Source of the DNA: Zonotrichia leucophrys gambelii
Taxonomy: Eukaryota > Chordata > Aves > Passeriformes > Passerellidae
Direction: 5' to 3'
NCBI RefSeq assembly: GCF_028769735.1
Contig: NC_088200.1
Span: 66,160,061-66,224,060, forward strand
DNA: 64,000 nucleotides
Shown: one piece after another, positions 47,926 to 59,982 of the stretch
How positions within the stretch are numbered: position 1 is the stretch's first letter
How the letters are laid out: each line of letters opens with the position of its first letter
The notes under the pieces: generated by a model
The model's database searches: none
What the model saw: the letters and a program-made list of their open reading frames with translations, nothing else
Told to the model about the DNA's origin: nothing
Translations under genes and position numbers: made by a program

Positions 47926-49287
47926 AATCAGGGCTGATGTTGAACCCAGGAAGAAGGGAAAAGTGCAAGGTGATTTAAGATTTTGTTTTTATTTGTTATT
48001 TTCCTACTCTTATTTGATTGGTAATAAATTAATTTCTCCAAATCCAGTCTGTATTGCCTGTTATGGTAATTGGTGAGGGGGTCTCTTCCTTTACCTGATC
48101 GTACTCTTGAGACTTTTGTTATATTTTTTCTACCCTGTCCAGCTGAGGATAGGGAGTAAAAGAACATCTTTCATGGGCTTTCATCCAGCCAGGGTCAGCC
48201 CCCTCCCAAGCAGTGACTAAGAGTGCCAAGATCTAGTGAGCTGTTACTGGAAAATATCTTTTCCTTATAACTGATCTTCAGAAAAAGTGCAAATTAGAAA
48301 TTCCGAAAAGGAAATTTCATATTAAAAGTTTAAAATTTCTGGGTATTATTGGCTTTAACTTAAATGATTAAATGTTTAGAGGGAGCTTATTCATTAATTC
48401 AGTGGAAATAATGTTTCTGAAAGCAGAGGACCTATTAATATTGCAAAAAACCAGGTATTGTTGTCTGAGTTAATAAAATCCAACTAGAAATAAGATCAAA
48501 ATCCTTCACAGTGAGAAGAATTTATTTGGGAAAGTAGTCAGTAGTCCACAGTATGAAGTCTTTGAATTAATTCTGCATTTCTCTAAAAAGGGGACACACT
48601 AAGTCTTAGGAAAATACTACAGTCGTAAGCAGGAAGGCAAAGTAATTTACTCTAATGCTCACTGTTAGCTATTAAAAGAACTGATACACCTTTCATTAAA
48701 AGACAGATGAAAAATATACTTTTCTGATGTAGCCAGCAGGTGCAGTTTTGTACTTGACAGAGAGAAGAGATGAAAAGAATCAGTTAAGCATGCCAGAAGC
48801 AATGAAAAAATTAAAATGTCAAACTTTATTTTTTATAGACAGGCACAACTCAGTACAAATTGTTCAGAGTGTTAATGAATTGCTTCTACTTACATGGTGA
48901 CTTGAAAGGAATGTGTTGGATGGCTTTTATGAATATAAATATGAATATATGGAAGTGCTTCTCTGGAGTCCAGAATAACGATTTCAGAACAAACCATCTT
49001 TCTATATCTGTGTGGAAATTCTACAGCAGAACAGCATACTCTAGATCAACTGTAAAGACAAATCCTTTGACAGCCAAAGTGCTTCTCAGCTGTGCAGTTA
49101 TCGATCCCAGGATCGGTCAATAGATGCAACCATAAACCAACTCTTAAAATTCCAGTGCTGATGTAACTTTATTTAACCCTGATCTGTTTCTGGGAAAAAC
49201 TTCCCAACTCACGTTTGCTGATCATTCCTACATCCTATATATATTATATTTAAATATAAATAAATATGAATAAATAATATATGTATT

Positions 49288-49324
<37 letters not shown>

Positions 49325-50889
49325 TCCTATAAGTCCACCACAAACATTTTTTGCAGTGTAGCAGTGAACCAGTTGAGTGGCCCAGGCTGTGTGAAGCAAT
49401 GTTCAACCCCAAAATTGGTGAGTCAGTCAGACTCACCTCCTCAGAAAGAGGAGAGTGGAAAAAGAATCAGCCTTGTCACAGAGATGTGGGCTTTTCCTTG
49501 ACCTGTCTTGTTTCTACAAAGTGTGAAAAGAATGCAGGAGAAATGTTTTCATGTATACACATCTAGAAATATTTCAAATATGTTGTTGGGCTTCACCAAA
49601 ATAACTAAATACAAGGTATAATCAAAATACGATTTTGAGTTGTTTTATGATGTAATGAATCCTTCTAGTAAAATAGACCTTTTTATAAGAATAAAGGAAA
49701 TCAAGCATCCTATTTCTGAGACATTTATAATATATTTTTGCAACAAGTAGTCCTCATTTTATGTTAGTACAATACATTGTTCTAATTAACAAAATCTTTT
49801 GTTACAATTTGTTGAGCAAATTGTTATTTATTTGCATGATAAGGTTATCATGTCTTTGTGGCCAGAAGACATGAGAAAATAATTTTAAAAAAATGAGCAG
49901 TGTCTACATCTGAAAGCCATCGGCCAACACTGACTTTGTCTTGTTAGAAGTTTTAAAATACATCTATTTTGGTTTATTGTCATTAAGGTTTGACCTTGTC
50001 ACAGTGGTAGGCAGACCAATTATGCCAGTGGTCAGTGCAAAAGTGCAGAAAACAGAGAACTTTGTTCCAAGTAGTTTATATCTTTGGTATAATCTGAGAT
50101 TGATTCTGATCACACGCAGACTTAAGAGTAAGTAACAAGTGGGAAAAAGTATTTAAAGCCTGAATTGTATTATTTAGGTAAAAGAAGAATTAAACAAGGA
50201 AAGTCTTGCAGAAGAGTAGTAACTACATAAAAGCCTTGGTCTCAACATTAAATTTTCTAGTACTAATGCATTTTTTACATACATTGCTTATTTTAATCCA
50301 CTTCTTTTTTTGGTACTCAGCTCCAGCTGTAAGAAGACATGGTGTTCAGTCATTCTTCTAAGGCTAGGGAGATAAGAAATAAAGTTGTAAAGTTGTAAAT
50401 AAATTAAGTAATTGATTTCTAGAAAGAGGATGGCCAGTATAGCATTCTTCACTGTTGATCTTGTCTGAATTCACAGACTGATGCAGGAAAACCATTAGAA
50501 AAGTATTGTATGTACCAGTTCGTTTTTAACAATTTTCTTTTGCTGTCACTCATTAACCATGCGTACAGGACATTAATTATTTGTCTCTCAGACATGCAAT
50601 GAATCTTTTAAATTGTGTTTAAATGAATATTTCATAAGCTTTCAGCACCTGTGCTTGGTGGTGTGTTTTCAAGGAAAATTTGATCTATGAGTGGAAGCTT
50701 TAAATGTCGGAAACACAAAGCAGGGAGCTTAATCACAGTGCCATAAGATTCTAGGAAAAAAGGTATGTATTATTAATTATTAAGAGCAGAAAGCTATGGT
50801 ATTAGCTTTCTGTTTAATAGGAAATTGTTGGGTAAGACAAACTCTGCTTCATCTATATTCATTGGAAAAACTATGAACTGTACATCCGT
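47926..50889. other. Intergenic, AT-rich, no gene seen
   Basis: Unique AT-rich DNA. The main feature is the almost pure A/T tract at 49230-49326. Confidence 0.55.
49230..49326. repeat. A/T-only tract with (TA)n and (TAAA)n
   Basis: About 95 bases nearly all A/T. TAAATA-type units are followed by GTATATATACATATATATATATATAT. It is self-complementary over much of its length and probably length-variable. Confidence 0.9.
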
Positions 50890-52530
50890 TCTTCATGAGG
50901 AAGAAAACAAGTTTTTTGCCTCTGTCTTCACTGGCAGCCCCTCTTCCCACAAGTCTTGACTGGATGGACATAAGGATGGGGATTGGGAGAACAAAGTCCC
51001 TCCCACTCTAAGTGAAGACCCGGTTATTGACCACTTGAACAAACTAAATGTATTTAAATCTCTGGGACCCAATTAGATGCATTCCAGAGTCTCAAGGCAA
51101 TTGTCTGATGGCATTGCCAAGACACTCTTGATATTAAGAAATTCATAGCAAACAGGTGAAGTCCCAGGTGACAGGAGAAATGGTTGCTGTACCCATCACT
51201 AATGAGGATATAAAGGAGGACCCTGGGAAGCACCAACCTGTCAGTGTCCCCTCCATGCCTGGGAAGATCCCAGGACATGGATCTTCCAGAAGCTTCCAGA
51301 AGCTCTGCTAAGGCACAGGGAGCCAGGGCAGCTGCGCCAAGGGTGAGTCCTGCCCGACCAGCCTGGTGGTCTTTGCATCAGTGCCTGAGGGAAAGGCTGC
51401 AGGTGTCGTTTTCCTGGGCTTAGTAAGGCCTTGACATGGCCCCCATAACATCCTCCTCTCTGAACTGGACAGGTGTGGGTTCTGCAGGTCAGCTGTTAGA
51501 CGGACAAGGATGTGTTGGATGGTCGCATCCAGAGGGTGGTGGCTAATGGCTCAGAGTCCCAGAGGATGTCAGTGGCAAGTGGTGCCCTCAGGGGGCTGTA
51601 CTGGGACCACTATTACTTAATATCAATGACACAGACAAAAGGATCGAGTGCACCCTCACCAAATTTGCAGGTGACACCAAGCTGAGGGGTGCAGTGCATC
51701 ACACTCCTGAATGATGGGATGCCATCCAGAGGGATGGACAAGCTTGAGTAATGGACCTATGGGAATGTCATGAGATTTAACAAGGCCAAGTGCAAGGTGC
51801 TGCACCTGGACTGGGACAATCTCTGTTATCACTCCAGGCTGGGGGATGGAGGGACAAGAGCAGCCGTGCCCAGAAGGGCTTGGGGGTGCTGGTGGGTGAG
51901 GGGCTGGACATGACCCAGCCATGGGCACTCACAGCCCACAAAGCCAAACGTGTCCTGCAACCAAAGCAGGGTGGGCAGAAGGGTGAGGAGGGGATTCTGC
52001 CCCTCTGCTCTGCTCTGACCCCACCTGGAACACTGCATCCAGCTCTGGGGTGCCCAGCACAGAAATTGACCTAATGGAGTAAGTCCAGAACAGGGTGGAT
52101 TAATCACCAAGGTGATTAATAGGATGGATCACCTCTCCTAAGAGGAAAGACTGAGAGAATTGGGATTGTTTAGCTTGGAGAAAAGCAGGCTTTGAGATGA
52201 TGTAATGCCAACCTTACTGTACCTGAAGGGAGGCTATAAGAAACCTGGAGAAAGATTTATTCCATGACAAAAGGGAGTGGCTTCAGAGTGAAGGATAGTA
52301 GCTTTAAATTAGATATTAGGAAGAAATTCTTTACTGTGAGGTTGGTGAGGCACTGGAACAGGTTTCCAGAGAAGTTGTGGATGCCCCATTTTCAGAAGTG
52401 TTCAAGACCAAGTTGCACGGGGCTCTGAGCAACCTGGTCTAGTAGGAGGTGTCCCTGCCATGGCAGGGGACTTAGAAGTAGATAATCTGTGAGGTCCCTT
52501 ACAACACAAACCATTCTGGAATTGTATGGT
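50890..52530 (+). mobile_element. CR1 LINE, sense, RT region to 3' end
   Basis: The longest CR1 copy in the window (about 1.64 kb). It runs from the segment before the RT domain ('TTTTTTGCCTCTGTCTTCACTGGCAG' at 50914) to the terminal 'GAGGTCCCTTACAACACAAACCATTCTGGAATTGTAT' near 52530. The RT catalytic box reads FAGD rather than FADD (51664-51675), removing one metal-binding aspartate, and the frame is broken elsewhere. 5'-truncated and inactive. Confidence 0.95.
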
Positions 52531-53964
52531 TTGTTTTTTCATTAATTTACCTTGTGAGTCTTTTCTGTGTGGTAGAAGATAGTCACATCATTGTGTGGAT
52601 ACAAAAACACATGGTCAACTCTGACCTATGACCTGTCCTACATTTTCCTTTTATAGAAACTGGTGCATGGAAATAGAAGCCCAATTAAGGACCAATTTGC
52701 TTTTGCCAGGGATTTGTACTATTTGGTACAGACTTGGAATAGGGAACTAGCAGATTTCCTAGGGTCCCAAATTTAGATGGGCTGGATAACTACATATGTC
52801 CAGTTTACATGGCGGAGGGGTGGGGCTGTGGGGATGACGTCTATGAAAAGATGCCAAAAGTTTTCCCCACATCAGACAAAGCCATTTTCTCAAAGGTGGA
52901 TCTGCTGCTGACCAAAGCTGAGCTGTCCACAATGTTGGTGCATGTCTGTGATAATGTATTATTCTTATTTTCCATTAGTCCACTCTGGCCTTTGACTGGC
53001 AGTAGTCAAATTTTTCAAGTCTGAAAAATTTTTCAATTTCAAGTCTCAAAATTTTTTCAATTTTGAGCCTGTGATGGTAACTGATGAAGTATCTCCCTGT
53101 CCTTACCTCTTTATGCCGTTAGCATTTTGTGGTATTTTGTCTCCCCATCCACTTGAGGACAAGGGCAGTGAATTGGCTTGGTGGGCACCTGGTGAGCTAG
53201 GCACACAGGTGAGGTCAACCTGCCAAGTGATTCATGTTCGAGAGCCTGGCACTGCCTTGGTGGAGCTGATCTGGTGCCCAGGCCTGGCCCAGGTGAAAGT
53301 CACAGCACCTGGAGTGCAATGCATGTTCAGCATTTCTTCCCCCTGAGACTTGCTTAGGTTCTTGTATGATGGCAAAAAAGGGCACTCTAATTAACATGAG
53401 ACTGATGCCCTCTTTATGGCTTGGTACAACAAGGAAATTGGAAGGGGCTGGCCTGCCTTGTGTACCTGGCTTTTCTTCTCATGGCCCAAGCTCTCTAATG
53501 TATCCACAGCTTGAAGCTTGAAGGCAGTCGCACATGCTGTGGTCTTTTTTCATAATGCATTACATGAACAAAATCAAAGGAAAATTTTCTTCACATTTCA
53601 ATTTCACGTTTATTTTATTCTGTGTTAAAAGAACAATTCCAATTTCTTTTATGTTGAAAGGACTAAATAGGATCCCAGCACAGAAACTAATTTTTCAGAA
53701 AACTTCTGTTTGATTATGAAATTATATACTGTATAATCTTTTACCTGTGACAGAACCAGATCTGCCTCTTCCTTTTCTAAATAAGGGATCTGAGGTCAGT
53801 TTTATGCATCTTCAGAGGAACCTTCCAAATTGCTATGAATATAGGCAGGCAGAACACATGATTTTTGGTTGCAATCTAATGTGATTGCTGTAGGATAGAG
53901 CAAATACTACAGTGCAAATTTCATTTATAAACAATGTTATAATGTTAAACCTAATCTTCCTCAC

Positions 53965-53968
<4 letters not shown>

Positions 53969-53997
<29 letters not shown>
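53969..53997. repeat. Poly-T run (29 bases)
   Basis: Uninterrupted T29. I looked for an adjoining antisense processed pseudogene to its right and recognised none. Confidence 0.95.
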
Positions 53998-55081
53998 GAC
54001 GACTGGTAATAAGTTACAGCAGGAACCCAGAAGAATTAATTTCTGGGCAAATTGAATCCACCTAAAGGCAGGCAGCAGTGAAGTGTAAAGAGAGGATGAA
54101 GAGTGCAGGGCAAGGATGATTAGAAGAATTTTCCCTGACTTATTTCTAGGGGACGTTAAAGGGAGAGAAATCTAGTGCACATAGTGGGTGAACAGAATAT
54201 GTGCCACAGGACATGGGATTTAATGGCTCACTTTACTCCCTAGTTCCTTGGTATGGGTCCAGTTTATTGTGGTAACTTGTTTATCACTTACCATCTGTTT
54301 CTTATGATGCACAACAGTGAAAAGTTTGTTTGGCCTCTTTCCTTTGGAGAAGGGTTTTGGTCATTTCTCATTACTTGTTAATGATTTTCCAAACCCAAGA
54401 GCTTAAAGTGACATGAGGCATCAGAACCCAGAAATTTTACATACTCACTTTTCATCCTTTCTCCTTACTGTCAGAGAACTTTTTGGCTGTCCAAACTATA
54501 CAGGTGCCACATTCATTTTGCATTAGAAGCTTTTTCAACACAGTCAGTAGCAAGTATTTTGGTTTAGTGTTAAAATTTTATAACTGTTTTATTTCTGTCA
54601 GTTATTATGGCATGCCCATATTTGTATGGAAGCAAATATTTAAGTGTTGCTAACAAGAACAGCGAAAAAACTAGAAAAAATGTTCCTCTGGTCAAGCTTT
54701 CAAAATATGAAACTTCTTTCTGGGCACATAATTTTAGAATGATGCTTTAATAATTTATTTTAAAAAGCCAAAGCCCAACTTGAATGGAGCAGCTTACTAC
54801 TGTTTCAAACATGAAAAATTTAAAAACATTTATAAGCATTTTTCTGTATGCATATCTGTACATAACAGTGTTGTAGCAAACAACTGCAAGCTTATGCTGT
54901 TATTTCTTGCCCTTTTTAAGACATAAAATTCTATTGGGTAGTTATGATTTGAGTCTCTTTAATACCTGTCAAAGGTTATTAAGCGTCAGATGTTGGAACC
55001 TGGGCATTGTTGAGGGTTACATTTGTTAAGGGGCTGCTGATTGCAGCAAGTACTGTGGAGAGCAATAGGAAGCTATTACCT

Positions 55082-55095
55082 CCCCCCCCCCCCCC
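55082..55095. repeat. Poly-C run (14 bases)
   Basis: Fourteen C in a row, an unusual G/C homopolymer in AT-rich surroundings. Confidence 0.95.
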
Positions 55096-56228
55096 TCCAA
55101 AGGCCCAAACCTTAATTTACAGCTCAGAAACAGCATTACATGGCCAAATGCCATCGTCAAAGCCAGCCATGCCATTGCAGGGCTGAAAAGGGGAGAACTT
55201 TGGAGAAGATGGATAAAAATGATTAAGAGGCAGTGAAGGAATGACCACACTGAAATGGAAAGCAGAGGGTAAAGTAGAGGTGAGGAAAAAAGAATGAAAG
55301 AAGAATGCAAGAATAACAAGCTAACCAAGAAAATATTCTAATTTCCTCATCACTGGCTGGCATTCCATCTCAGATTAGGTTTCAAGGTAATCTCTAAGTG
55401 ATCTCTTCACAAAATTTCTTTCCTGAAAGGCATGTGACATGAAATGATAAAACATTTAACATTCGTTGGTTTTCTAATGAATATGCAAGGAATGGGGAAA
55501 GGTAATTTGCTTTAGTTCTGTATCTTAGTGTGTGTGCTATTTACTTTTTTTTTTTTTTTTAATTCTCATGATGCCTGGAAGTCCTTTGACTAAACAGGAA
55601 GTTTTCTTTTGAACTTTTATGACTAACATAACCACAAGAAAGCTAAGAGCATTGCTGGGATTTCAAATAGAAGAAATGCAGCATGAAGTAGATAACATTT
55701 TATAAAAGCCATAGAAGTGGTCCTGGGAGTAAATGAAATTACAGAAGTACAGATGCATCTTATATAGAACATGACAGTTAAAAGGGAGTTGCATTGAAAT
55801 ATCATTTTAACTAGCTTAGACAGAAGTTAACCCTCTGAATAGACAAGACTAAAACCATCCCTAGAGCCAGTGCCTAGGTTATTGCATCAGGGGTGAATTG
55901 AGCCCAATGTACTGATGATAGAATATGGAGCTTGAAAAGGGCACAAACAAAGATGAATTGGAAACAGATGTCAGAAAGAATTTTTAGAATCATACATTTA
56001 TGTAGTAGCTACTGGGCAAGGCAGTTGATGAAAAACACAAAGGGACAAGAAGAAGGAAAAGAGAGATTGGCATATCTTAATGCTTCAACTAAAACAATCT
56101 GTGCAGGTGATGTCTAATGTGCCGAACATTTATTCTGCTACTCACTACCACGTTAAAATGTAAAATGGCAATATTGGAACACATTGAATCTGTCTCTTAA
56201 TAATTTGCAGTGTATCAGTCATATTATC

Positions 56229-56925
56229 AAACCATAGAATGGTTTGGGCTAGAAGGAACCTTGAAAGATCATCTATTCCAAGCCCCTGCCATGAGCAGGG
56301 GTGGATTCAGCTACGTCTGGTTGCTCAAATAGTTGTTCCATTTTTTCACTACCCTCATCATAAAAAAGCTTCCTTATATATAGCCTGAATCTATGGTCTT
56401 TTTGTTTAAAACCATTACTCCTCACAAATGCAGGCCATATTAAAAAGTCTGTCCCCACTTGTTTTTGTAAGCCCCCTTTTAAAGTATTGAAATGCTGCAA
56501 TGAAGTCTCCCTTTACTCTTCCGTCCAGGCTGAACAATCCCTAATCTCTCAGGCTTTCTTCATAGGAGAGATTCTCCAGCCCTCCAACAACTTCTGTGTC
56601 CCTCCTCTGGACTCACTCTGACAGGTAGGTCCATGTCTTTCCTGTGCTGGCACCCCTGAGTTGGATGCTGGGTTCCAGGTGGGCTCTCACCAGAGCAGAG
56701 GGGCGGACCCCCTCCCTCACCTGCCTTGGGTGCAGCCCAAGATAATTGGCTTTCTGGGCAGCATCTGTCTCACCTCTCATCTACCAGCACCCAAAATATC
56801 TCTTGGCAGGGCTGTTCTCCCTCTGTTCACTCCCCAGGCTGTGTTGATGCCAAGGGTTGCCCCAGCTCAGGTGCAGAACCCCCCTGCACTTGGCCTTGTT
56901 TGAAGCTCCTGAGGCTGATGAGGGC
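56229..56925 (-). mobile_element. CR1 LINE 3' fragment, antisense
   Basis: The 3' terminus is at the left (complement of ACCATAGAATGGTTTGGGCTAGAAGG). The order then runs through 'GGCTGAACAATCCCTAATCTCTCAGGCTTTC' (56529), 'CTCTGGACTCACTC' (56607) and 'GCACTTGGCCTTGTTTGAAGC' (56885). About 0.7 kb, 5'-truncated and decayed. Confidence 0.92.
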
Positions 56926-58133
56926 CTGCTTCACAGCACTTGCTTGCCTCATTCAGCATGTGCCAGGTGATTAAAGTTATGGAAGTAATTTTATAGGTAC
57001 TTTTCATAACTCCAGATTGAAAAAGACTGTTTTCACAGAACTTCAGAGAAGCTAGCTGTTTACACAGTGTACTGAGGCAGAACAAGCCTCTGCTGCTAGG
57101 AGACTTACTAGAGGATTACTTCTAGGAAGCTCTTACCAATGGCTGCAGTAAATAATGTATTTAATACTGATACTTACTAACAGAGATCATCAGGTGGCCA
57201 TTGGATGTATTCCAGGCCTTGTACATGGAACTGCCTGCAGTAAGAAGACATGAAGTGATTTTTCCCAGATAGTAATTCTGATTAGACTTTAAAAAGTACT
57301 TGCTTTTTCCAAGTCTTTTGCCATTTAAATCACACTATAACAATTTAGCACAAAGGTAAGCACTCAAAAAAGTCATATATCTAGTGTAGAGATAAAAACT
57401 TCAGCTTGAGGTTTGATTCAAGGATTCTTTCTGGTGGCACTCACCAGTTGCATAAAAACATAATATGGATTCTGAGGTTCATACATAGTCACAGATCTGT
57501 GCATTAGTTAGCAGTAGAAATCCCAGGTAAAATGAAACCTGGACAATTCCATGATAGTTTGAAAACTCTTTAGTAGAAGGAGCACATTATATGAGCTTAA
57601 CTGGAAATACTAGTCTGCTTTGATGTTTAGACTTGCACTAAGTTTGAAAGCCACTTCCAGGACTGGTCTAAGTGCCAAACGACATATACCAGATAACCAA
57701 AGGTGTAATTTAGCTGAACTGATATTTCTGATTTTCATTAGACCAGGAAAAGTGCAGTTTTGGTCATTGAAACATTCAGAGAAACAGGATGTATGACTTG
57801 AATCTTACAAAGCTCTGAAAGTACTGGAAATAAAATCCTCCTGCTTTTTCCCCTTTTAGATTAAATAATGCCAAAAATGCCAGATGAGTGTGCATCAACT
57901 CTGTGATATTCTTTTTGTGATGATACTGAAGTCCCAGTTGCATTGGGAAGGTGGTCCTCACTTGGTCTTTCTCACCTGTAAGAGTTTTGAAGGCCTCAAA
58001 GATTTTGATCATTTTCAATTGTTATTCTATCCCTTTATGCTTTAATTGCTCAAAATTGCATACCATTAATTTTATCTTTTCAATCAATCAATACTTCTAA
58101 AAATTCCAAGCATTTTCTGTACTACAAATAGGA

Positions 58134-58183
58134 CAGTATATATCAAATTTCATTTGGGCAGTATATATCAAATTTCATTCAGT
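58134..58183. repeat. 25-base tandem duplication
   Basis: The segment CAGTATATATCAAATTTCATT starts at 58134 and again at 58159, a head-to-tail duplication with 21 identical bases. Confidence 0.9.
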
Positions 58184-59882
58184 ATAGGCACATTCTGTTG
58201 CCATTGTTTGCTTCAAAGATAACAAAATCATCATACTGGTTTTGCAGATATAAAAATTTTTACCCTAGAAATTCATTCTTGGGATACCATTCACTGATTT
58301 ATTTTTACCCCAAAATTACCTCTTGAAGAATAGGAAGTATTAGTGTTTCCTTTTTTACTTTGGATTTATGATTTCATAGTGCAAATACTCATAGGTAGTG
58401 ACAGCTTCTGTATTTTAGATTTAGTTGAAACCTAATGGCAAATCAGCTGCAAATATTACAAACACAATGTTGTTATTTGGTTTGGTGTTTTGCTTGTTGG
58501 GTTTTGGTGGGGTTGGGGGTGGTGTTATTGTTTTTGTTGCATTTCATTTAATTGGCGTAAGGAAAGTTTTGTTTTGCTGGAATTTGTTATGTAGCAATCT
58601 GTAAAAGTATTGGACTGATCTGGAGGCTGATAAATGAATCCACAGTTTCACACATTTTTACCAAATATTTCATGCTTCAGTTGAATGTCCAACAAAATGG
58701 AATTGCAATTGATCCACCACAAATCACATAACCATGTGATTTGATTTTCTAGCATTTTCAACTTGAAATCCATGCGCTCATCTGTGACACGATAATATTT
58801 CACGTTCACGGTGATCTGCTGGCAATGTTGCTGAAGGTTTAAAGCCACAAATAGCTCTGCTGCTCTGTTCTATGATCTCACACTGCACTTCAAAAAGAGC
58901 AGTTAGTGCTCTGTTTCATTGTGAAAACCCTGTAGCATCTGCAGTAGTTTTCTGCTTGTTGCTTTTCTCTGTTAAATAGTCTGTGACTGTGGAGCCTGGT
59001 TGGTTATAGACCCATAGCCAAATTCAGCACCTGCAGAATGGACAGATTTCACCAGTGAAAGTACAACCATTTATACAAATAGGGTGGTTTTTAATTACAG
59101 CTTTGAAATTATTACTCAACATTCCCGCAATGTAAGTCATCCTTAGATGTCTTACGCTTCAATGAAAAAGCTTCCCTGAGCTCTGGAACATTATTTACTG
59201 CAAATTTCCTCAGGTTTGGATGCCACCTCTCAATTAGTCACGTGGAATAGTTTAAAAGGGCATTGCTTTTAAGTACATTTTAATGCCTGTTTTTTCTGAA
59301 ATTTTAAAGGTTTGACATAAACCCACCATCTCTAGAAAAACAATGTGTCCTATTAAATATTAAAATTTATGTGAAATGTTGTTAAGTAGAATTTTACATT
59401 GAGTTGGGTAAGAATGCAAAATTGCATATCTAAAGTTAAGGTGAAGATGAATGACAACTTTGGTGTACACTCACAAAAATTAAAAAAGAAATCTTCTTTA
59501 AAAAAAAATAAAATTTTATTTTCTTTAAAAAGGTTAATTCACAAGAGAACAAAAAGGGTTTTTTTCTTTCTTTGTTAGAGAAGTCAGCTCTGTGCAGAGT
59601 TATAAAACATTTTGTCTTAAGAACTGTTATTACATTTGGTTAACTATTGAAAATGCTGGTGTTCATATTATAGGGTCTGTCTGGAACAGTTTATGTTATA
59701 GTTAGGAAAAGAGGGCCTAATCCTGTAATTGAGGAACAGGGTAAGAAGATTTATAAAGAATTAAGTAATAATTAATTATGTATTGAAACTAGCTACATTC
59801 AAATGACAGATATTTCAAAATACTTGAAACAACATTTTGAAATCTGCATAATAAAATTCCAACTGTTTGTCTCTTTAAACAG

Positions 59883-59982
59883 AGTCCTCCTAGACAGAGC
59901 TGGCAGAGCAAATCAGATTTACAGAAAATTATGCTAGCAGCTCAGGAGCAAGCCTGCAGCGTAGTCCCTGATTTTGAAACAT
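59883..59982 (+). other. Exon-like segment, unassigned
   Basis: A 100-base open segment follows a pyrimidine-rich TTGTCTCTTTAAACAG and ends at a consensus donor GTAAGT (59983-59988). In frame from 59883 it reads 33 codons without a stop (..QKIMLAAQEQACSVVPDFET). I do not recognise the peptide. A 33-codon open stretch is not rare by chance, and the flanking frame stays open past the donor, so this is only a candidate for an exon of an unannotated transcript. Confidence 0.15.

Larger units (their letters stand above)
52531..56228. other. Intergenic, AT-rich, no gene seen
   Basis: Unique sequence with a T29 run (53969-53997), a C14 run (55082-55095) and a small A/T-rich tandem duplication at about 53010-53065. 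A moderately GC-rich patch at 53070-53340 could be an old retroelement but was not identified. Confidence 0.5.

Noticed and set aside
53071..53346. 91-codon open frame in a GC-richer patch that resembled an LTR remnant
   Set aside because: No LTR ends, duplication or polyadenylation signal could be placed, so no element is claimed.
53969..54200. Poly-T as the tail of an antisense processed pseudogene
   Set aside because: No coding similarity was recognised to its right and no target-site duplication was found.
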